From the NCBI GenBank assembly GCA_937958285.1, contig CALFXQ010000354.1, positions 1 through 26,347 on the forward strand: 26,347 bases of DNA. Direction: 5' to 3'. Below the pieces are notes generated by a model that did no database searches, was not told where the DNA came from, and saw only the letters and a list, made by a program, of their open reading frames with translations. The translations under genes were made by a program, and so were the position numbers. Shown piece after piece: positions 1 through 7,380 of this stretch (positions are counted from its first letter, which is position 1; each line of letters begins with the position of its first letter). The stretch is from an uncultured Fusibacter sp. (GTDB lineage: Bacteria; Bacillota; Clostridia; Peptostreptococcales; Acidaminobacteraceae).

Positions 1-21
1 AAAAACCGAAATAAAGAGGAA

Positions 22-50
22 ACCCCCCAGGCAAGTCGAATATAGGGGGT
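22..50 (+). other. Stem-loop upstream of the ROK kinase gene
   Basis: ACCCCC at 22-27 can pair with GGGGGT at 45-50 around a 17-nt loop. The hairpin ends 11 nt before the GAGGAGG ribosome binding site of the next gene. No T-run follows, so it is not an obvious terminator. It could be an operator, a 5' UTR structure or chance. The sequence further upstream is outside the window. Confidence 0.3.
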
Positions 51-74
51 GTAAACCATTTTGAGGAGGCTATT

Positions 75-965
75 ATGCGTTTAGGTTTTGATTTAGGTGG
101 CACGAATTTGGCGTATGGAATTGTCGATTCCAACGGCGCTTTACTTGTACAAGATGGCATCCCCTTAGTAGAGAAAAATCCAGAGGCGGTTGTCGAATTA
201 ATGGTAACAATCTACAAAAAGATGGCCGAACAGTTCGAGATAGAAAAAGTAGGTATTGGCGTACCAGGTATTGTCTCCCAGCGAGAAGGTGTGGTTGTAA
301 TCCTCGTGAATCTACATTGGCGCATGGTGCCCCTTGAGGCGATGTTAAAAGCGCATATTCACGTGCCCATTCAGGTCGGTAATGACGCCAATGCGGCATG
401 TATCGCAGAGGTGTTGTTCGGTGGAATGGCAGGTTACCAAGATGCGATGCTGCTCACCCTTGGCACTGGACTCGGTGGCGGTGTGATTTCTGGTGGCAAA
501 TTGCTGTTGGGTTCACATGGTGCTGGCGGCGAATTGGGTCATATGGTCATTGCCGAAAATGAGTATGCATGCAATTGTGGTCGCAATGGTTGCCTAGAGA
601 CTTTCGCTTCGGCAACTGCTTTGATTAAAAAGTACAATATGCTGAATCCAGAAGTGCCTGTAACAGATGCAAAGTCAGTTTTCGACCGCATGCAAAATGG
701 CGATACAATGGCAGATGAGACTGTAGATTGGTTTTGTGAACACTTTGCAAGCGGCATAGTAAACTTTTACAACTTATTTGCCCCAGAAGTAATTGCCATT
801 GGTGGCGGTGTGGCCAAGGCATTCCCTATATTTGAAAGCCGATTAAAGCACAAAGTGCAAAGTCGTTTATTCTCAAAAGATATCCATTATGGCAATATCG
901 TTGCAGCCAAACTTGGAAATGATGCTGGGATTATTGGTGCCGCATACTTAGACGCATTTTTATAG
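75..965 (+). CDS. glcK: ROK-family sugar kinase, probably glucokinase
   Basis: This 296-residue protein probably phosphorylates glucose (or a related sugar) with ATP in the cytoplasm. The N-terminal phosphate-binding motif reads DLGGTN (residues 6-11). GNDANA at 102-107 carries the catalytic base D104. ELGH at 153-156 is followed by the ROK zinc site CNCGRNGCLE, with Cys166, Cys168 and Cys173 joining His156. LTLGTGLGGG near 127-136 is the second ATP loop. Length matches the family (about 290-320). The ATG is preceded by GAGGAGG at 62-68. The serine hydrolase gene starts 12 nt after the stop, so the two are probably co-transcribed. ROK motifs do not fix the sugar: an N-acetylhexosamine or fructokinase role is possible, though this short form without a DNA-binding domain is typical of clostridial glucokinases. 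Confidence 0.85.
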   Translation: MRLGFDLGGTNLAYGIVDSNGALLVQDGIPLVEKNPEAVVELMVTIYKKMAEQFEIEKVGIGVPGIVSQREGVVVILVNLHWRMVPLEAMLKAHIHVPIQVGNDANAACIAEVLFGGMAGYQDAMLLTLGTGLGGGVISGGKLLLGSHGAGGELGHMVIAENEYACNCGRNGCLETFASATALIKKYNMLNPEVPVTDAKSVFDRMQNGDTMADETVDWFCEHFASGIVNFYNLFAPEVIAIGGGVAKAFPIFESRLKHKVQSRLFSKDIHYGNIVAAKLGNDAGIIGAAYLDAFL

Positions 966-977
966 ACCGGAGACACT

Positions 978-2033
978 ATGAGAGCAGCGATTCAAAGCAT
1001 TGTCGAAGAGTACGCCATTAAACATCACTTTTCTGGTGTTGTACGCATAAAAAAAGGTGAGTACACCCTTTATGATGGGGCTTTTGGCTATGCTTGCAAG
1101 CCATTTAAAATTCCGAATCGAATGGATATTCGTTTCGCAAATGCATCCATCACAAAGACAATCACAGCACTGGGCATTTTAAAGCTCGTCGATAAGGGAC
1201 TGCTAAAGCTTGAAGATTCAATTCGAGATTTTTTGGTCTTCGACGATGTAGCCATCGATCCGCAAGTGACCATCGCGCATCTGCTTACACACACTTCGGG
1301 CATTCGCGACTATTTCGACGAGCAAGATCCAGATGGATTTGAAAATCTCTGGTCTCAGGTGCCATGCCAGTATGTAAACCGTCTCGATAAAATGTTGCCC
1401 TTATTTATCGATGAAACGCCTCTGAGCAGGCCTGGAGAGCGCTTCAGTTACTGTGGCGCTGGATATATTCTACTTGGCTTGGTAATCGAAAAAATTTCTG
1501 GTCAAAACTATTACGAATACATGCGAAAAGAGGTTTTTGAACCCCTCTTTTTATTTGACACGGACTTTATTCCTCTGCACCATGTGGTAGATAATGTGGC
1601 CGAAGGCTATATTCCCGTAAGAGACGAAAGCAATTTTTTAACGGGATGGAAGAAAAACATCTACAGTGTGCCTGCATTTGGTTTGTCCGATGGCGGCGCA
1701 TTTTCCACTGCAAAAGACATGTTAAAATTTTTACGGTCAATTCGCCTAGGCGAAAGCCTATCCAATGCCATGACAGAAAAATGGTTAAGGCCAATGGTGT
1801 CTGTCACTAAGGAATGGTCTTACGGCTATGGTCTGTGGTTCCAGCACAACGAGGATGGAAAGTTGCTGAAGTATGGGCACACAGGGGAAGATCCAGGAGT
1901 AAGCGCGAGGTTATTTTATTATCCAGACCAAGATATCGACTTAGTTCTGTTCTCCAACCACGGTTTTTCCACAACGAATCTGTTAAGGGCGCTAGAAGAA
2001 GTGCTACTTAAAGAAGTACAACACGATGTTTAA
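978..2033 (+). CDS. Serine hydrolase of the beta-lactamase class C / PBP4* family
   Basis: This 351-residue protein has the fold signature of penicillin-binding-protein-like serine hydrolases (esterase, peptidase or beta-lactamase-like). The nucleophile motif SxxK is SITK, Ser57-Lys60. The second motif, usually Tyr-x-Asn, reads Tyr158-Cys-Gly160 just before the usual GYxLLG helix, so the conserved Asn is replaced. The third motif is His301-Thr-Gly303 in place of KTG, which is common in this family. HLLTHTSGI near residue 101 is another family hallmark. No signal peptide is visible, so it probably acts in the cytoplasm. It follows the ROK kinase by 12 nt with a GGAG ribosome binding site, and a strong terminator follows. 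Natural substrate is unknown; an antibiotic-resistance role is not suggested. Confidence 0.85.
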   Translation: MRAAIQSIVEEYAIKHHFSGVVRIKKGEYTLYDGAFGYACKPFKIPNRMDIRFANASITKTITALGILKLVDKGLLKLEDSIRDFLVFDDVAIDPQVTIAHLLTHTSGIRDYFDEQDPDGFENLWSQVPCQYVNRLDKMLPLFIDETPLSRPGERFSYCGAGYILLGLVIEKISGQNYYEYMRKEVFEPLFLFDTDFIPLHHVVDNVAEGYIPVRDESNFLTGWKKNIYSVPAFGLSDGGAFSTAKDMLKFLRSIRLGESLSNAMTEKWLRPMVSVTKEWSYGYGLWFQHNEDGKLLKYGHTGEDPGVSARLFYYPDQDIDLVLFSNHGFSTTNLLRALEEVLLKEVQHDV

Positions 2034-2041
2034 ATAAATCG

Positions 2042-2080
2042 CGTCTCTTCACCAATAAATGAGTGAAGAGGCGTTTTTTT
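2042..2080 (+). terminator. Rho-independent terminator after the serine hydrolase gene
   Basis: An 11-bp stem (2042-2052 with 2063-2073, one T-G wobble) with a 10-nt loop is followed by seven T residues at 2074-2080. Confidence 0.9.
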
Positions 2081-2112
2081 ATGTCAAAATCCTACATTTT
2101 CATGTGTAAACC

Positions 2113-2141
2113 ATGTCATAAATTGAAAAAAATGCTATTCT
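2113..2141 (+). promoter_or_regulatory. Candidate sigma-A promoter for the yuaF-flotillin pair
   Basis: ATGTCA at 2113-2118 (4 of 6 to TTGACA) and TATTCT at 2136-2141 (4 of 6 to TATAAT) are 17 nt apart. The -10 is preceded by TGC, an extended -10 element. No sigma-W type pair (TGAAAC and CGTA), as used by the Bacillus subtilis homologue, could be placed. Confidence 0.35.
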
Positions 2142-2171
2142 TGTAATGGTGGAAAAAGGAAGGAGGCTTCT

Positions 2172-2765
2172 GTGTTAACAAGTATCTCGCAGTGGCAATT
2201 AGAGGATATATTTCTCTATATGGCTGTACCCGCATCAATACTTTTGGTGATACAAACAGTGCTTACGCTATTAGGGCTAGGTGAAAGCGATTCAGACACG
2301 CAAGTGGACGGCTTCGATGAAGCGCCTGGAGATCTATGGCAGGTGATGCGATGGTTTTCTTTAAGAAATTTAGTTGCCTTTTTTACCTTTTTTGGTTGGG
2401 GTGGCTTGTGGCTTATGGAAACGGACTTAGATGCGCCAATTATTTTGATTCTTGCCACGGTTATTGGTTCCTGTTTTGTCGGTATCTCTACACTGATATT
2501 TTATGGCATCGAGCAAATGCAACGAAGCGGGACCCTGATTATGGACATGGCAATAGGCGTTCGCGCCGAGGTGTACATTCCAATTCCTCCGGACAATAGC
2601 GGCAAAGGAAAGGTAAGTATCGTCATTCAGGGCGCACTTAGAGAAGTAGAAGCAGTCACATTCGATAAAGTGCGCATCTCAACAGGTAAAGAAGTTATTG
2701 TAACAGGACTTGCCGAAAAAGGTGTGCTCTTAGTAACGGCCATCGACGAGCAATCTTGGATGTAG
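2172..2765 (+). CDS. YuaF/NfeD-like membrane protein, flotillin partner
   Basis: This 197-residue protein has three predicted membrane segments (about residues 14-36, 64-82 and 88-112) and a C-terminal soluble region (about 125-195) that looks like the OB-fold domain of NfeD-family proteins. Family and context both support the call: in Bacillus subtilis yuaF precedes the flotillin gene floT (yuaG), and here a flotillin gene starts 43 nt downstream. Proteins of this type are thought to help organise membrane microdomains and influence fluidity, but the biochemical role is not settled. It is slightly longer than B. subtilis YuaF because of an acidic loop near residues 38-52. The start is GTG with a GGAAGGAGG ribosome binding site just upstream. 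Confidence 0.75.
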   Translation: MLTSISQWQLEDIFLYMAVPASILLVIQTVLTLLGLGESDSDTQVDGFDEAPGDLWQVMRWFSLRNLVAFFTFFGWGGLWLMETDLDAPIILILATVIGSCFVGISTLIFYGIEQMQRSGTLIMDMAIGVRAEVYIPIPPDNSGKGKVSIVIQGALREVEAVTFDKVRISTGKEVIVTGLAEKGVLLVTAIDEQSWM

Positions 2766-2808
2766 GAAATGTTGAATAAGTTAAACTTAAAGACAAAGGG
2801 AGGCAGTT

Positions 2809-4272
2809 ATGTACGGATTGACTTTAGTACCGCAATTGGCAGTGCGATTGAACTCAGGGATCACATTCGTTTCTTTAACGGCAATTTTTATATTTGGCTT
2901 GCTGCTGGCGATTATTTCGCGGTATAAAAAATGCCCATCAGACAAAATTTTAGTCAAGTACGGTATGGTGGGAACTAGTCCGAATGGCATTAAGAGCGCA
3001 AAGTGTATTCATGGTGGTGCCACTTTGGTATGGCCTGTGATTCAGGCTTACAAATTTCTTGAATTGACGCCAATATCTATTGAAGTAAACCTACAAAATG
3101 CACTTTCAAAGCAAAATATCCGAATCGATGTGCCATCGCGCTTTACAGTAGGTATTTCTACTGAGCCAGAAATTATGCAAAATGCAGCGGAGCGTCTACT
3201 GGGCCTTAAAAAACAAGAGATTGAAGATTTGGCAAAAGATATTATCTTTGGTCAGTTGCGCCTTGTCGTTGCAACAATGGATATTGAAGAAATCAATACA
3301 GACAGAGATAAGTTTCTCGAGGAAGTTTCGCGCAACGTGGAATCAGAGCTCAAAAAAATTGGCTTGCGCTTGATTAACGTGAATATCACAGACATTACAG
3401 ACGACTCTGGCTACATCGATGCCCTTGGTAAAGAAGCAGCTGCAAAGGCGGTCAATGATGCGAAAATTTCTGTTTCTCAAAAGAACCGCGACGGTGCAAT
3501 TGGTGAATCTCAAGCGGTTAAAGACCAAAGAATTCAAGTTGCCGATGCCGATGCACTCGCGGTAACAGGCGAGAACTTGTCTCGCATTAAAATTGCAGAA
3601 TCTGAAGCAGAGCGTAGAGAAAAGCAAGCGATTGCAACAAAACGCGGTGTCACCGCAGAAAAAATTCAAGAGGCAAAGGCATTAGAAGAAGCATATGCTG
3701 CCGAACGCAGTGCAGAAATTGCCCGCGCCGAGAAAGTACGCGCTACTCGTGAGGCCGATGAGATTGTACAGGCAGAAATAAGTAAACAAAGGGTCATTAT
3801 CGACGCAGAGGCCGAAGCGGAGCGCATTCGTCGGCATGCAAAAGGTGAAGCGGATGCAATCTTCTTAAAACTTGAAGCACAGGCAAAAGGTATGAATGAA
3901 ATGCTCCTAAAACAGGCAGAGGGTTTCAAGAAGATCGTTGAGGCAACAGGCAGTGCAGATGCAGCGATGAAACTTATGATCGTAGACAAATTGCCTGAGT
4001 TAATTGAGAAGCAAGTAGAGGCGATTAAGGGCATCAAAATTGATAAAATTACAGTGTGGGATAATCTCGGTCACGAGGATGGCAAAACAAATACAGCGCG
4101 CTTCGTGTCTGGGATGATGCAATCTGTGCCACCACTAGGTGAGATGTTTCAAATGGCAGGAATGAATTTGCCAGGATTTTTAGGGTCGAGCGCATCGCCT
4201 CAAGCGCCGGCAGATCATTCTGATGCAAACGACTTGCAAGCTTTAAAATCTGTAGATCAAGCTGTTTTGTAA
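2809..4272 (+). CDS. floT: Flotillin (SPFH-domain membrane scaffold protein)
   Basis: This 487-residue protein is a bacterial flotillin, a scaffold that oligomerises on the inner face of the membrane in lipid-ordered domains. An N-terminal hydrophobic segment (about 17-37) is followed by a basic patch with Cys42, then an SPFH/PHB domain (about 45-220). Next comes a long Ala/Glu/Lys/Arg-rich coiled coil (about 220-400) with repeated EAE/AEA patterns, as in flotillins. The C-terminal tail is Met-, Gly- and Pro-rich and poorly conserved. Length is close to B. subtilis FloT (about 509). A GGGAGG ribosome binding site precedes the ATG. It forms an operon with the YuaF-like gene and is closed by a terminator. 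Confidence 0.9.
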   Translation: MYGLTLVPQLAVRLNSGITFVSLTAIFIFGLLLAIISRYKKCPSDKILVKYGMVGTSPNGIKSAKCIHGGATLVWPVIQAYKFLELTPISIEVNLQNALSKQNIRIDVPSRFTVGISTEPEIMQNAAERLLGLKKQEIEDLAKDIIFGQLRLVVATMDIEEINTDRDKFLEEVSRNVESELKKIGLRLINVNITDITDDSGYIDALGKEAAAKAVNDAKISVSQKNRDGAIGESQAVKDQRIQVADADALAVTGENLSRIKIAESEAERREKQAIATKRGVTAEKIQEAKALEEAYAAERSAEIARAEKVRATREADEIVQAEISKQRVIIDAEAEAERIRRHAKGEADAIFLKLEAQAKGMNEMLLKQAEGFKKIVEATGSADAAMKLMIVDKLPELIEKQVEAIKGIKIDKITVWDNLGHEDGKTNTARFVSGMMQSVPPLGEMFQMAGMNLPGFLGSSASPQAPADHSDANDLQALKSVDQAVL

Positions 4273-4288
4273 CGCACGCATCAAATAG

Positions 4289-4327
4289 AATCTCCTTATT
4301 TACTAACGCAAATAGGGAGATTTTTTT
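4289..4327 (+). terminator. Rho-independent terminator after the flotillin gene
   Basis: A 13-bp stem (4289-4301 with 4310-4322, one wobble) with an 8-nt loop runs into a T-run ending at 4327. Confidence 0.9.
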
Positions 4328-4454
4328 ATTGCTTTTTTAAGGAATTACTGATAAAACTGATAGATGGTAAACAATTTTGAGTCTGTTATGCAGTTGTAAA
4401 ACATAAAGACACTAGACAACGTCAATTCAACGTAACGATAGAGAGGCATAATGT

Positions 4455-5675
4455 ATGAATGCTTTTGAAAAATTAGGTGTTAAAGCAGTGTATGCGCGTG
4501 CACTGGGGTCTTTGAATATATCAGAGCCAACTCCAGTTCAGGTATCTTGTATTCCAAAAATTAGTCAGGGCGTAGACCTTATCGCGACGGCTATGACCGG
4601 TTCGGGTAAGACATTTGCGTACTTGTTGCCCTTGATTGGACAACTTCAATTAGAGGTTAAAGATATACAACTCGTGGTCTTAACGCCAACCCACGAGTTA
4701 TCCCTTCAGGTTGCTGAGCAGGTAAAGCGCTTGGCATTTGCATCTGGTGAACCGGTACGATGCCAGGCCTTAATTGGCGGGGTAAAGATTCAAAGACAGA
4801 TTGACCACTTAAAGGAAAAACCTCATGTTGTGGTGGGATCTGCAGGGCGCATGTTAGAGCTCAATCGCTTAAAAAAGTTAAAAATGCACAACGTCAAGAC
4901 CATCGTGCTCGACGAGGGCGACAAGCTAATGGAAGATGCCCATCGCGAAGATGTCCTGGCCATTATAAAGACGACATTAAAGTCTAGGCAGCTGATTTCC
5001 CTTTCTGCATCGCTCAGCGAGAAATCGAAATTACATCTGCAGGAGCTACTTGTCGACCCAGAGGTGATGATGGTAGATCCAATATTGCTAAATCCTATGG
5101 TGCAACATGCCTACTGGTTAGGCGATGCGAGAAAGCGTGTAGATCATCTTAGAAAGGTGATATCTGCAGTTAAACCAAAGCGCTGTTTGGTATTTGTGAA
5201 TAAAAATGAAATGATACAAGAGGTGACGGAAAAGTTGCTGTATCATCATTATCCCGTTGTTTCTTTGTATGGCAATCAAGGAAAAGAGGGCCGAGCAAAA
5301 GCCATGCAAGATTTTCATGCAGGGAAAGCGACCATACTCATCGCGTCAGAACTTGCGGCGAGAGGCCTAGATATTCAAGATGTGACCCATGTAATCAACT
5401 TGGACATGCCCCTTTCGGCAGACGACTATTTGCATAGAATTGGACGTACTGGTAGGCATGGAGAAAAGGGCATGGCAATTTCTATTGTTTCAGAACGCGA
5501 ACTGCCACTACTAGAGAAGTATTTAGCGCATTTCAACACAACTGTAGAAAACATCGAAGTGCGCTTTGGTGAAGTGAAAGCACCTAAGGCCAATAAGGCC
5601 TCCAAGCCCTTTAGAGCTCAGCAGTTCCCCGTAAAATCGTCAAATCAGGCGAGAAAGGTTCCAAGTAGGGACTAA
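4455..5675 (+). CDS. DEAD-box ATP-dependent RNA helicase, YfmL-like
   Basis: This 406-residue protein is an RNA helicase with both RecA-like domains and little else, so it probably remodels RNA or ribosome precursors. Visible motifs are: Q motif EPTPVQ (Q29), motif I AMTGSGKT (46-53), Ia PTHEL (78-82), Ib reading SAGR in place of TPGR (129-132), motif II DEGD (153-156) in place of DEAD, motif III SAS (184-186), motif V RGLD, and motif VI HRIGRTGRHG. The Lys-rich C-terminal tail of about 30 residues is probably RNA-binding. Size and the DEGD variant suggest the YfmL-like group rather than CshA or DeaD, but I cannot confirm this without a tree. The ATG at 4455 is 8 nt after GAGAGG; an out-of-frame ATG lies at 4451. 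It appears to be monocistronic. No convincing promoter was found in 4328-4440. Confidence 0.88.
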   Translation: MNAFEKLGVKAVYARALGSLNISEPTPVQVSCIPKISQGVDLIATAMTGSGKTFAYLLPLIGQLQLEVKDIQLVVLTPTHELSLQVAEQVKRLAFASGEPVRCQALIGGVKIQRQIDHLKEKPHVVVGSAGRMLELNRLKKLKMHNVKTIVLDEGDKLMEDAHREDVLAIIKTTLKSRQLISLSASLSEKSKLHLQELLVDPEVMMVDPILLNPMVQHAYWLGDARKRVDHLRKVISAVKPKRCLVFVNKNEMIQEVTEKLLYHHYPVVSLYGNQGKEGRAKAMQDFHAGKATILIASELAARGLDIQDVTHVINLDMPLSADDYLHRIGRTGRHGEKGMAISIVSERELPLLEKYLAHFNTTVENIEVRFGEVKAPKANKASKPFRAQQFPVKSSNQARKVPSRD

Positions 5676-5688
5676 AGTCCCGAATTTT
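5668..5688 (+). terminator. Possible weak terminator overlapping the helicase stop codon
   Basis: GGGAC at 5668-5672 pairs with GTCCC at 5677-5681 around a TAAA loop that contains the stop codon. A short T-run (GAATTTT) follows. The stem is only 5 bp. Confidence 0.3.
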
Positions 5689-5748
5689 AAGGACCTATGA
5701 AGCTTGTATTAAGAGTTGATGACATTGTACACTCAAACTAGGTTTAGG

Positions 5749-5756
5749 CATATAAT
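5749..5756 (+). promoter_or_regulatory. Candidate -10 element for the SLH protein gene
   Basis: A perfect TATAAT lies at 5751-5756. The best -35 nearby, TTGTAC at 5725-5730, is 20 nt away (18 nt if CATATA at 5749-5754 is the -10), so the promoter is plausible but not ideal. Transcription from here would give a leader of about 120 nt before the ribosome binding site. Confidence 0.4.
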
Positions 5757-5762
5757 AAACAT

Positions 5763-5880
5763 GTAAAGCAAAAGGCATCAGTAAAATATGCTTTCAGTTT
5801 AAATGATATGCCGATGGAACAAAACGGTACATAACAATGTCTAATTTTAGTAAGCGCTTGCTACAGGGTGTAGCTAGATA
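5763..5880 (+). other. Possible structured 5' leader of the SLH protein gene
   Basis: AAAGCA (5765-5770) can pair with TGCTTT (5789-5794), and GGCAT (5774-5778) with ATGCC (5808-5812). The two pairings interleave, as in a pseudoknot, or are alternatives. A 6-bp hairpin with a GGG loop (GCTACA 5860-5865, TGTAGC 5869-5874) sits just before the ribosome binding site. It does not match the conserved cores of the riboswitches I know, including both c-di-GMP classes, c-di-AMP, cobalamin and purine. Function is unknown. Confidence 0.3.
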
Positions 5881-5895
5881 GGAAGGAGGATTTTT

Positions 5896-7287
5896 GTGTT
5901 GAAAAAATTATTGTGTATACTCCTGATTTTAGCGATGATTGTTGGCCTTAATCCAGCGTGGGCTTCATCGAACGGAAAAGACCAGATTCCTTGGGGTCAG
6001 TTTAAGGACTTAAACCAGAACTATTGGGCATTCCCAGCAATTCAAGATATGATTGAAAGAGGCATTCTAAAGGGGTTCGAAGACAACACCTTTAGGCCGA
6101 ATAGCCTTGTTACAAGAGCAGAATTTGCAAAGATCATGGTCATTGCACTAGATCTCGATGTGCCATCCATTAAGGCCTCTGGTTTTGTCGATGTTCCCGA
6201 TAAACACTGGGCGCTTCCCTATATCGAAGCTGCAAGGGATTATTTGACTGGCTACCAATCAGCCTCGGGCATAAAATTTAAACCAAACGAAGCGGCAGTT
6301 AGAGAAGATATGGCAGTTGCTTTGGTGAGAGCTCTAAAGCTTCCCATGAGTAGCCTAGATATTCTAAATGCTTATGTAGATACAGATCAAATTTCTGCAG
6401 AACTTAAGCCCTTTGTGGCAACAGCTATCGCCAATAATATCATTAAAGGTTCTGAAGTTCAGGGCAAGAAGTACTTTAACCCACTTGGTGAATTAACCCG
6501 TGCTGAAGCGGCTCAATTAATTGCCAACGTGTTAAAAGAAAATGAGAAAAAAGTTGTCTTGCCAAAAGACGATAAGATTGTGCTTCCCGTTAAACCTGTT
6601 CAGCCTAAACCGGTTATGCCAGCTGTTACACTAAAAGCAAAGACCACTGGTGGAAGCATCGATCTCTACTGGTATGGCGATGTTCCAGAAAAGAAATTTA
6701 GCTACTACAAAGTTGTAGCATCTTTAAGCAACCCTAAACCGCAGTATCCTGAAGATGGTTATGTGCGTGCTATCGACGATTACGACGCTGAAAATTTCCG
6801 AATCAAAATTGGCACTAGCAACAACAATGGCGATTTCTATAAATTTGAAGCGGGAAAAACCTATAATATCGCAATTACAACGGTCTACTCAGATGGTACT
6901 AAGGCCACATCCAATGTGGTACAAGTGACTATGTCCAATGCAGAGATTAAACCTGTAGAAATTAGAAAGCCCGTTGTACTCAGCGGTGTTTATTTGAACG
7001 GTAAGTTGTATTTGTCATGGCAGGGAAATGTAACGCAACAAGAGTTAGAATACTATAAGGTCGTGGCATCTATTTCAAAGTCAAATCCAAAATATCCAGA
7101 TGATGGCTATGCAGCCTATTTCACTGATGTGAAGAGCACAGGTATGACTATTCAGCCAGGTATGAGCTACAATGGTGGCGATTTTAAAAAATTTGAAAAT
7201 GGAAAAACCTATAACTTTACAGTGACAACGGTGTATAAAGATGGCACAAAATTGACTTCAAATGTATTGAATGCCACATTGCCATAA
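5896..7287 (+). CDS. Secreted S-layer-homology protein with two Fn3-like repeats
   Basis: This 463-residue protein is exported and probably bound to the cell wall. A signal peptide (LKKLLCILLILAMIVG) precedes a likely cleavage site after AWA (residue 23). Three SLH domains follow: about 36-87 (TRAE at 73-76), 97-150 (TRAE replaced by VRED) and 160-214 (TRAE at 201-204). Together they normally anchor proteins to pyruvylated cell-wall polymer. After a Pro/Lys/Val linker (about 219-242) come two related repeats of about 100 residues (243-347 and 358-463). They share the words YYKVVAS, GDF.KFE.GKTYN and TTVY.DGTK, and look like fibronectin III or similar beta-sandwich modules. Start choice is GTG 5896 or TTG 5899, both served by GGAAGGAGGA at 5881-5890. 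The ligand of the repeats is unknown. A strong terminator follows. Confidence 0.88.
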   Translation: MLKKLLCILLILAMIVGLNPAWASSNGKDQIPWGQFKDLNQNYWAFPAIQDMIERGILKGFEDNTFRPNSLVTRAEFAKIMVIALDLDVPSIKASGFVDVPDKHWALPYIEAARDYLTGYQSASGIKFKPNEAAVREDMAVALVRALKLPMSSLDILNAYVDTDQISAELKPFVATAIANNIIKGSEVQGKKYFNPLGELTRAEAAQLIANVLKENEKKVVLPKDDKIVLPVKPVQPKPVMPAVTLKAKTTGGSIDLYWYGDVPEKKFSYYKVVASLSNPKPQYPEDGYVRAIDDYDAENFRIKIGTSNNNGDFYKFEAGKTYNIAITTVYSDGTKATSNVVQVTMSNAEIKPVEIRKPVVLSGVYLNGKLYLSWQGNVTQQELEYYKVVASISKSNPKYPDDGYAAYFTDVKSTGMTIQPGMSYNGGDFKKFENGKTYNFTVTTVYKDGTKLTSNVLNATLP

Positions 7288-7309
7288 GTTGTTTATACGC
7301 ATAAATTTG

Positions 7310-7337
7310 GTGCCCCTTCTTGCGAAGGGGCACTTTT
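7310..7337 (+). terminator. Strong rho-independent terminator after the SLH gene
   Basis: A perfect 10-bp GC-rich stem (GTGCCCCTTC at 7310-7319 with its complement at 7324-7333) and a TTGC loop are followed by TTTTATTTTATT. Confidence 0.95.
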
Positions 7338-7380
7338 ATTTTATTGAGGAAAATGTTATCCTCATTTGGGAGGAATTTTT

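Noticed and set aside
2101..2165. A sigma-W promoter for the yuaF-flotillin genes
   Set aside because: TGTAAAC and TGAAAA occur, but no CGTA-like -10 lies at the required distance.
5763..5890. A c-di-GMP, c-di-AMP or cobalamin riboswitch before the SLH gene
   Set aside because: The conserved cores I know for these classes are not present. It was kept only as an unassigned structured leader.
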